From positions 1,116,001 through 1,180,000 of the forward strand of contig NZ_CP047026.1 in the NCBI RefSeq assembly GCF_009796785.1: DNA of 64,000 nt, written 5' to 3'. The stretch is from Polaribacter sp. L3A8 (GTDB taxonomy: Bacteria; Bacteroidota; Bacteroidia; Flavobacteriales; Flavobacteriaceae). The notes beneath the pieces were generated by a model. It did not search any database and was not told the origin of the DNA. It saw nothing but the letters and a program-made list of their open reading frames with translations. Below, piece after piece: positions 55,051 through 61,709 of the stretch (positions are counted from its first letter, which is position 1; each line of letters opens with the position of its first letter). The position numbers and the translations under genes are program-made.

Positions 55051-55947
55051 ATGAAATGGGAAAACGCAATTAGAGATTTTCAACTATTTTTAAAAATAGA
55101 AAGAGGCTTATCTAAAAATACAATTGATAGTTATACACGAGATTTAGAAAAATTGATGTTGTTTTTAGAAGAAAACGAAATCACCCACTCGCCTATTACT
55201 ATAAATGAAGATTCTATTCAGCAATTTATTTATGAGATTGCTAAAAAAGTAAACCCTAGAAGTCAAGCGCGTATTATTTCTGGTTTGCGTAGTTTTTTCG
55301 ATTATCTAATTTTTGAAGATTATAGAAAAATAAACCCTACAGATTTAATTGAAGCTCCAAAAATTGGAAGAAAATTACCAGACACCTTGTCTGAAGACGA
55401 AATTAATCAATTGATTATTGCCATCGATTTAAGTCATCCGCAAGGAGAAAGAAACCGAACCATTTTAGAAACCATGTACAGTTGTGGTTTGCGTGTTAGC
55501 GAACTTATCACTCTAAAAATTTCTGATTTATTTTTTGAAGAAGGTTTTATACGTGTTATTGGTAAAGGAAATAAACAGCGTTTTGTGCCGATTCATTACA
55601 ATGCTCAAAAATATATTTTAAGCTACATTAAAGCTATTAGAACACACATAAATCCTCAAAAAGGTTTTGAAGACACGGTTTTCTTAAACAGACGCGGTAA
55701 AGGATTAACCAGACAGATGATTTTTATCATTCTAAAAAATCTATCTATAGAGATAGACTTAAAAAAGAAAATCAGTCCGCATACGTTGCGTCATTCTTTT
55801 GCGACTCATTTATTAAAAAATGGCGCAGATTTAAGAGCTATTCAACAAATGTTGGGGCACGAAAGTATTACCACCACAGAAGTATATGTGCATTTAGATA
55901 AAAGTTACTTAAAAGAAGTGGTAGAAACGTATCATCCTAGAAAATAA
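55051..55947 (+). CDS. xerD: Site-specific tyrosine recombinase XerD
   Basis: 298 residues, usual XerD length. An N-terminal SAM-like DNA-binding domain (LKIERGLSKNTIDSYTRDL) precedes the catalytic domain with R in TMYSCGLRVSELI, K in IGKGNKQRFVPI, HxxR in HTLRHSFATHLL, H in MLGHESITTTE and the nucleophile Y in VYVHLD. It resolves chromosome dimers with XerC. A TATCTTTA box at 55039-55046 is only four bases before the ATG and could give a leaderless mRNA; this is speculative. Confidence 0.95.
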   Translation: MKWENAIRDFQLFLKIERGLSKNTIDSYTRDLEKLMLFLEENEITHSPITINEDSIQQFIYEIAKKVNPRSQARIISGLRSFFDYLIFEDYRKINPTDLIEAPKIGRKLPDTLSEDEINQLIIAIDLSHPQGERNRTILETMYSCGLRVSELITLKISDLFFEEGFIRVIGKGNKQRFVPIHYNAQKYILSYIKAIRTHINPQKGFEDTVFLNRRGKGLTRQMIFIILKNLSIEIDLKKKISPHTLRHSFATHLLKNGADLRAIQQMLGHESITTTEVYVHLDKSYLKEVVETYHPRK

Positions 55948-55989
55948 AAAGACTGTTTAAAAATTTGTCTATAAAGAAAAAAAAATAAA

Positions 55990-56632
55990 CTAAAAAAATT
56001 TACGTATTTTAGATTCTCCTATAACAATTCCTTTTTTTAATTGTGCACCTCCCTTATAAAGCACTGTAGCTTCACCATAAGAATTTACTTTTATTTTTTC
56101 GGATACGTTAAACTGAAAAGTTCCATCTCTGTAAACCGTTATTTTTGTTTCGTTTAAAAAACGATGACCATAAATAGCAACCTCTAATTTATCTACTATA
56201 ATATTCTTTATGGTAACTTCCTATTTTCCGTAAATACGTAATTTACATTCATCTTGAACAAGAGGTGTTTGAAATGTAATTTTTTTTTCTCCTCGTAAAG
56301 AAAATATTTTTACATCTGCATACGTAATAATAACTTTTACTACTCTATTCTGATAATTATTAGTTACCTTTTTATTATTAGTATCTGTTTTAGCACCAAC
56401 CAAATACACTTGTAGGATTCCTTTGTTTAGTTCGTATTTAAACTTTTCTATTGGTACAGTAATATCTTTAATTTCAATACTTGGTTCGGGTTCCTTTTTT
56501 AACGACTGCTTCTACAGGTTGGCTTACAATAACTTTATTAAAACTACGCTCTAACTTAAATGATCTTTGTGCATTTAAATAATTATTTATAAATAGTAGG
56601 GTAATTACAAGAGTGATAACTTTAATTTTCAT
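55990..56632 (-). pseudogene. Broken secreted GIN/DUF2807-like protein gene
   Basis: A minus-strand gene disrupted twice. From the ATG at 56632 the frame has a signal peptide (VITLVITLLFINNYLNAQ) and runs to an A-run near 56497, where one extra base shifts the frame; the continuing frame (EPEPSIEIKD and on through QVYLVGAK) goes to an in-frame TAG at 56223-56221 and then continues 76 codons with LEVAIYGHRFLNETKITVYRDGTF to a true stop at 55990. Total 643 bases is 3 x 214 + 1, matching one insertion. The beta-strand pattern with repeated short G/Y-containing strands resembles the GIN (DUF2807) fold; that family call is tentative, the disruption is clear. Confidence 0.7.
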
Positions 56633-56908
56633 ATTTTTATTTTATAATTCGTTTGTTCCTGCTAATTCTAATTTTAAAACTACGCTATTACCACGTAAAA
56701 GACTACTCCTATTTTAAATTGTGACGAATTCTTTTATATTTACCCACTAATTTAAATATTTAATTAATTTATGAGCTTTTAAAAAACTTTATGTTGGGCA
56801 CTTGCCAATAATAAATTGGATACAAATGTATACATTCTTAAAAAGAATAATCAAGAGAAATCCTTTCTAAAAAACAAAGTTTCCTAAATAAAAATCACCT
56901 TAAAAAGC

Positions 56909-57718
56909 ATGAATTTTAAATTTCTAGATAAAAAAGATTCTAGAGGTATCGTAAATAATTTATTTAGTATCTCTTTTACAAAAGAAGATTTACCTTTTAA
57001 AACAATTATAATACCTATTGGATTACCATCACTTGTATATATTTTTAGTAAAAAGCAAACAGTTCTTTTTAATAAGGAAATAACACCTTTACAAGGACTT
57101 ACAATAAGTGGCCAATTTTCAAGTACTTATCATTATCATGTAAATGACGAAAGTTATAATGTAGGCATTAATTTACACCCAACAGCTTTATATAAAATAC
57201 TACAAATAGATATTTCTACCTTAACCAATAGGCTTGTTCCTTTAATAGAAATTGATAAAGATTTATTTAAAAGAATGAATCCATTTTTTTTAAATTATAA
57301 ACAAGACCCTTCTAGTTTTATAACTAACATTATAGCGTTTATAGAAAGTTTAGAGTTAATTGTAGATAATGATATAAAACATATAGATAAAGCAATTGCC
57401 TATATTGATAAAAATGAAGGCATGATTAATGTTTTAGATTTACTAAAAATACTGCCTTTTTCACAAAAATCATTAGAAACAAAATTTAAAAAAATTATTG
57501 GTATAACTCCTGGTAAATTTATTAGGTTATCTCGCTTTACAAAGCTTATGCGTAAATACGATGACAAAAAATTAAGTTTAAAAGATCTCATACATAAATA
57601 CAATTATTACGATCATTCTCATTTTTTAAAAGACTTTAAGTTATTTATGCCAGAATCCCCTAAGTCTTACTTTAAAAATGAGTATCCGCTTATAAAGTCA
57701 TATTCTAAAGATTTATAA
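56909..57718 (+). CDS. AraC-family transcriptional regulator
   Basis: 269 residues. The last 90 residues have the two helix-turn-helix layout of AraC proteins: VLDLLKILPFSQKSLETKFKKIIGITPGKFIRL (first HTH and linker) and DLIHKYNYYDHSHFLKDFKLFMPESPKSYF (second HTH). The N-terminal part (about 1-150) is like the DUF6597-type effector domain (LQGLTISGQFS, GINLHPTALYKIL). The ligand and targets are unknown. It may control the pentapeptide gene or a small transcript downstream (terminator at 57842-57873). Confidence 0.85.
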   Translation: MNFKFLDKKDSRGIVNNLFSISFTKEDLPFKTIIIPIGLPSLVYIFSKKQTVLFNKEITPLQGLTISGQFSSTYHYHVNDESYNVGINLHPTALYKILQIDISTLTNRLVPLIEIDKDLFKRMNPFFLNYKQDPSSFITNIIAFIESLELIVDNDIKHIDKAIAYIDKNEGMINVLDLLKILPFSQKSLETKFKKIIGITPGKFIRLSRFTKLMRKYDDKKLSLKDLIHKYNYYDHSHFLKDFKLFMPESPKSYFKNEYPLIKSYSKDL

Positions 57719-57755
57719 TTACGATTTTTTACAACATTATAACAATAACTCTTAT

Positions 57756-57763
57756 TACTTTTG
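57756..57763 (+). promoter_or_regulatory. -7 box of a possible short transcript
   Basis: TACTTTTG, an exact TAnnTTTG box just after the AraC gene and about 80 bases before a strong terminator at 57842-57873. No TTTG at the right distance upstream, so the promoter is tentative. Confidence 0.35.
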
Positions 57764-57841
57764 CGGCATTATTAATAACATAATAAATGTTTTGGGGGAA
57801 ATATTTATGTGAATTTATTTTTAATAGATTGCTATGAGTCT

Positions 57842-57873
57842 AAAAAGATCAAATTTAATTATTTGGTCTTTTT
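57842..57873 (+). terminator. Intrinsic terminator
   Basis: AAAAAGATCAAAT (57842-57854) pairs with ATTTGGTCTTTTT (57861-57873) over 13 positions with one G-T pair and a six-base loop, ending in a T run. It lies 124 bases after the AraC gene; it may end that gene's transcript or a separate small RNA. Confidence 0.75.
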
Positions 57874-57969
57874 TACGTTTAAAAAAAAATTTTTAATAAT
57901 ATTTAAAATAGTGTCACAACTTAAAAAAAAATAGGTCATTATAATGTAAACCTTTTAATGCCTTAAAAA

Positions 57970-58764
57970 ATGAAAAATAAAATTACACTGCTTACATTCT
58001 CTTTTCTTTTTATAATTACAGTTGCTCTTGCTCAGAAAAAAGTAAAAGCCTCTGATATTATGAAAGATATAAAAGCAGGTAAAGCAATTTCTATAAACAA
58101 CGTAACTATTATTGGTGTTTTAGACTTTACTTATATGGATGATGCTGTAAAAAAAATGCCCATTAAAAAGAAAAGTAGCTGGTTTAATTGGAACTCAAAT
58201 AGTTCTACAAACGAAATTAAAAAAATAATAGACGTTCGTATTTCTTTTATCAATTGTACTTTTAAAAATGATGTTTTAGCTTATATACCAGATGAAGCAT
58301 CTGGACTTACATATACAGCTAGTTTTGAAGATGAAACTATTTTTAAAAACTGCATTTTTAAGCATAAAGCCATGTTTAAATACTCTCGTTTTGAAAGAAA
58401 CACTGATTTTTCTGGAACTTCCTTTAATGATGACAGCACCTTTAAGTATGCGAAATTTGACAATAAAATTAGCTTTTCGAATACCATTTTTAATGAAATT
58501 GCAACTTTTAAATATGCCAAATTTAGTAATAATGTAAGTTTTTACAATGCTTTGTTTAAAGACACTGCAACCTTTAAATATACTAACTTTTCTAACGGAG
58601 TATCATTTAATAACACAACTTTTAAAGAGGATTTAAATATTAAATACATGAAAGTTTCGGGTGATTTTAACATTACAAACATGCACGTAGCTTATGAAAT
58701 AGACGCTAAGTACACCAAAATTAACGGAAAAAGCTTCAATAAAACTTCCATTGATAAAAATTAG
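57970..58764 (+). CDS. Secreted pentapeptide-repeat-like protein (11-residue period)
   Basis: 264 residues with a signal peptide (ITLLTFSFLFIITVALAQK). Residues about 110-250 repeat every 11 residues with aromatic F at fixed steps of five and six: TFKYAKFDNKI / SFSNTIFNEIA / TFKYAKFSNNV / SFYNALFKDTA / TFKYTNFSNGV. This is the Pentapeptide_3 kind of right-handed beta helix rather than a strict five-residue repeat. A mixed-charge loop with Trp (SSWFNWNSNSSTNE) precedes it. The partner and role are unknown. The stop codon lies at the start of the first 134-bp repeat unit. Confidence 0.75.
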   Translation: MKNKITLLTFSFLFIITVALAQKKVKASDIMKDIKAGKAISINNVTIIGVLDFTYMDDAVKKMPIKKKSSWFNWNSNSSTNEIKKIIDVRISFINCTFKNDVLAYIPDEASGLTYTASFEDETIFKNCIFKHKAMFKYSRFERNTDFSGTSFNDDSTFKYAKFDNKISFSNTIFNEIATFKYAKFSNNVSFYNALFKDTATFKYTNFSNGVSFNNTTFKEDLNIKYMKVSGDFNITNMHVAYEIDAKYTKINGKSFNKTSIDKN

Positions 58765-58897
58765 GTATTTCTACCTGTATTTTATTGTTTTTTAAATTAT
58801 AAATTGCACCCATAATGGAGATAGTTAGAATTAAGGGGCTAACAAAAACCAAAATTAGCTAGCTTTTTTTTAATTAAAAAAGCTAGTTTTTATTTTT
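58764..58897 (+). repeat. 134-bp terminator-bearing element, copy A
   Basis: Shares about 85% identity with 59124-59257, at a constant 360-bp offset apart from one compensated indel pair. It begins GGTATTTCTACC, a small hairpin, has a conserved core around GGGGCTAAC, and ends in a terminator: CTAGCTTTTTT (58859-58869) pairs with AAAAAAGCTAG (58876-58886), then a T-rich tract. Starts in the stop codon of the pentapeptide gene, so copy A may be that gene's 3' untranslated region or the body of a small RNA. Confidence 0.65.
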
Positions 58898-59001
58898 ATG
58901 AAAACTAGTATTTAATATGCAACTTCAATATAAAATAAACTAGTAGTTTCTAACACCTTTCCTATAGATCTACATTTAATTATCACACAGCAATAATAAA
59001 A

Positions 59002-59120
59002 TTTTATAAAACACAGTACATTCTATAAATAGACTTACTTTTTTATAAAACACAATATTTAACACCTAAAATAGTCTATAAAACTAATTCTAATATAACA
59101 AATTTCAAAACTTTTATAAA
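59002..59120 (+). repeat. Cluster of TTTTATAAAAC-like motifs
   Basis: Between the two 134-bp units, motifs of the type (T)TTTATAAAAC, CTATAAA or TTCTATAAA occur at about 59005, 59024, 59044, 59077 and 59115 (first three about 20 bp apart). They are near-palindromic. Similar CTATAAA motifs recur at about 59341 and 59398. The AT-rich background weakens the case; an operator array is only possible. Confidence 0.3.
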
Positions 59121-59123
59121 ACA

Positions 59124-59257
59124 GGTATTTCTACCTATTTTTTATTCCTAATTAAATTATAAATTGCGCTCATTAATGGAGTAGTTAGAATTAGGGGGCT
59201 AACTAAAACCAAAACTAACTAGCTTTTTTTTTAATAAAAAGGCTAGTTTTTTATTTT
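59124..59257 (+). repeat. 134-bp terminator-bearing element, copy B
   Basis: Second copy of the element at 58764-58897. It retains GGTATTTCTACC, the GGGGGCTAAC core and a terminator: AACTAGC (59217-59223) pairs with GCTAGTT (59242-59248), the stem extended by T-A pairs with one G-T step, and is followed by a T run. Unlike copy A it does not follow a gene, which argues for a transcribed unit rather than a simple gene 3' end. Confidence 0.65.
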
Positions 59258-59493
59258 TAAAGAAGTAATTTTTATTATTTAACTTGATTATAAAAAAAAC
59301 ATTTTTTAAAACAAGAAACACTACACAACAAAATTAGTCCTATAAAACAACTAGTTAAGTAAAATATATTAATCATTATTAATAAATAAATAATGTTCTA
59401 TAAATATTAAATTATTCACAATAAAAAACTCTTATAATTAGTATTTGTTAAATCAATCAAAAATACCTAATTTGCCTATTCAAATGATAAACT
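59258..59493. other. Upstream region of the acyl-CoA synthetase gene
   Basis: 236 bases with no gene, very AT-rich. The end may hold a promoter: TTTG at 59444-59447 and TAATTTG at 59468-59474, a near match to TTTG-N20-TAnnTTTG with one base missing in the -7 box. Nothing else was recognised apart from two CTATAAA motifs. Confidence 0.35.
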
Positions 59494-61269
59494 ATGGCAG
59501 TAGAAATTACAAGATTATTCGATTTTCCTTATTATCAATTAGAAACCTATAATTTAGAAAAAGCGTTTACATCTAAAATAAATGGTAGCTGGAAATCTAT
59601 TACAACTCAAGAATATGTAGATCAAGCCAACCAAATAAGTAGAGGTTTAATTAACTTGGGTATAAAACCTAACGATAAGATTGCTGTAATTTCATCTACA
59701 AACAGAACCGAATGGAATATTTTAGATATCGGAATTTTACAAACAGGAGCACAAAATGTACCTATTTACCCCACAATTTCTGAAGAAGATTATGCGTATA
59801 TATTAAATCATTCAGAATCTATTTATTGTTTTGTTTCAGATAAAGAGGTTTTAAAAAAGGTAAATAAAATAAAAAAAGAAACCAACTTAATTGCTGTTTA
59901 TACTTTTGATGATATTAAAGGAGAAAAAAGTTGGAATGAAGTTTTAGAATCAGGAAAAGATGAAAGTAATCAAAATATTCTTGATGATAGAAAAAATAAT
60001 GTAAAAACAGATGATTTAGCTACATTAATTTACACCTCTGGTACCACAGGTAAACCTAAAGGAGTAATGCTTTCTCATAAAAATATTGTTAGCAATGTTT
60101 TAAGTTCAGAAAAACGGGTACCGTTTGATTATGGTAAATCTATAGGTTTAAGTTTTTTACCAATCTGCCACATTTTTGAACGCATGATTCTATATCTATA
60201 TCAATATTGTGGTGTTTCTATTTATTTTGCAGAATCTATAGAAAAACTGGCTGAAAATGCGCAAGAAATTAAACCACACGTAATGACCGCCGTACCACGC
60301 TTATACGAGAAAATTTACGATAAAATAATTTTAAAAGGAGAAACTTTAACAGGTTTTAAAAAAGGATTGTTCTTTTGGGCTGTTAATTTAGGTTTAAGAT
60401 ACGAGCCTTATGGAGTAAATGGGTGGTGGTATGAACTACAATTAAAATTAGCAAAAAAATTAATTTTTTCTAAATGGCAAGCTGTTTTAGGAGGAGAATT
60501 AAAATTAATGGTATCTGGTAGCGCAGCATTGCAACCAAGATTAACTAGGGTTTTTGCAGCAGCAGGAATGCCAATAATGGAAGGTTATGGTCTTTCTGAA
60601 ACATCACCTGTTATTTCTGTAAATGATGAAAGGAATGGTGGTTTTAAAGTTGCTACTGTGGGTAAAATCATTAAAGGTATTGAAGTGAAAATTGCAGAAA
60701 ATGGAGAAATTTTGGTAAAAGGGCCAAACGTAATGTTAGGATATTACAAAGATGATGAAAGGACTGCAAATGTAATGAAGGATGGTTATTTTTATACTGG
60801 TGACAAGGGTGAATTTGACCAAGAGGGGTTTCTAAAAATTACTGGAAGAACCAAAGAAATGTTTAAAACTTCTGGTGGAAAATATGTTGTTCCACCTTTA
60901 TTAGAAGGCGAGCTTAAGCAATCTTTATTTATAGAACAAGTAATGGTTATTGGTGAAGGCGAAAAAATGCCTGCAGCTTTTATTCAACCCAATTTTGAAT
61001 TCATCAGAGAATGGATTCATCATAAAAACTTAAATATTGGTACTACAAATAAAGAAATAGTAGCTTCTGATATCGTTATAAAACGTATTCAAAAAGAAGT
61101 GGATAAATGCAACAAAAATTTTGGTAAATGGGAGCAAATAAAACGCTTTGAACTTACTCCAGAGGTTTGGTCTATAGAAGATGGGCACTTAACGCCAACC
61201 ATGAAAATGAAACGAGCTGTTATTAAGGAAATCTATAAAGATTTATTCGATAAAATTTATAGAGCCTAA
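59494..61269 (+). CDS. Long-chain-fatty-acid-CoA ligase (AMP-binding)
   Basis: 591-residue acyl-CoA synthetase of the FadD15-like group. The phosphate-binding loop LIYTSGTTGKPKGVMLSHKN lies near 176-195, the acyl-binding block EGYGLSETSPVISVND near 365, and YFYTGDKGEFDQEGFLKITGRTKEMFKTSGGKYVVP is the hinge and A8 region. It links fatty acids to CoA with ATP. The gene stands alone, with a strong terminator (61296-61335) after it. No neighbour suggests a special substrate. Confidence 0.92.
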   Translation: MAVEITRLFDFPYYQLETYNLEKAFTSKINGSWKSITTQEYVDQANQISRGLINLGIKPNDKIAVISSTNRTEWNILDIGILQTGAQNVPIYPTISEEDYAYILNHSESIYCFVSDKEVLKKVNKIKKETNLIAVYTFDDIKGEKSWNEVLESGKDESNQNILDDRKNNVKTDDLATLIYTSGTTGKPKGVMLSHKNIVSNVLSSEKRVPFDYGKSIGLSFLPICHIFERMILYLYQYCGVSIYFAESIEKLAENAQEIKPHVMTAVPRLYEKIYDKIILKGETLTGFKKGLFFWAVNLGLRYEPYGVNGWWYELQLKLAKKLIFSKWQAVLGGELKLMVSGSAALQPRLTRVFAAAGMPIMEGYGLSETSPVISVNDERNGGFKVATVGKIIKGIEVKIAENGEILVKGPNVMLGYYKDDERTANVMKDGYFYTGDKGEFDQEGFLKITGRTKEMFKTSGGKYVVPPLLEGELKQSLFIEQVMVIGEGEKMPAAFIQPNFEFIREWIHHKNLNIGTTNKEIVASDIVIKRIQKEVDKCNKNFGKWEQIKRFELTPEVWSIEDGHLTPTMKMKRAVIKEIYKDLFDKIYRA

Positions 61270-61295
61270 AAACAGTACTTTAAATAACAAAAGAT

Positions 61296-61335
61296 AAAAA
61301 AGCCTAGGTTTATAATTAAAAAATCTAGGCTTTTT
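61296..61335 (+). terminator. Intrinsic terminator after the acyl-CoA synthetase gene
   Basis: AAAAAGCCTAG and CTAGGCTTTTT form an 11-base stem with a loop of about 17 bases, ending in a T run. Being A-rich on the other side it may also work from the minus strand. Confidence 0.8.
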
Positions 61336-61709
61336 ATATGAAACAAAAAAAGAGAAATTATAAAAAATAGTACAATTTAAGTAGCACTCATTTTTAAATT
61401 AACTTAAAAATATTTTTCTACCAACCTTATAAAGCAATAATAAAAAGAACGCTTTACTCCTATTCATCAAACAAATATTAGACTAATATTTATTAAAATA
61501 GTAACTATTTTAACTTATCTTAGAGAATAAAGTATAACTTAACCTTTTATCTAAAGTTTTGTAAACCTTTTGTAAATTAATGCTTTAAATAATTTAAATG
61601 AGATTATAGTGATACTTTTTGGGTAAATTGTTTTAGCTATATTTTAATATTTTAATATTTTAATATTTTTACTATTTAAACTTAACCAACCTAATACCAA
61701 TTAATTAAA
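61336..61709. other. Intergenic stretch before the two-component sensor
   Basis: 374 bases with no gene. The only structure is a short tandem repeat, ATTTTAAT three and a half times at 61641-61670. A weak promoter (TTTG at 61618-61621, TATTTTAA at 61640-61647) is 18 bp spaced but with a poor -7 box. Confidence 0.4.

Noticed and set aside
56221..56409. A 62-codon gene on its own.
   Set aside because: It is the middle piece of the frameshifted pseudogene 55990-56632: the frame continues past its stop and before its start in coding-like form.
61641..61670. ATTTTAAT tandem repeat of three and a half units as a regulatory element.
   Set aside because: Short AT-only repeats are expected in such DNA; no motif or conserved spacing is visible.
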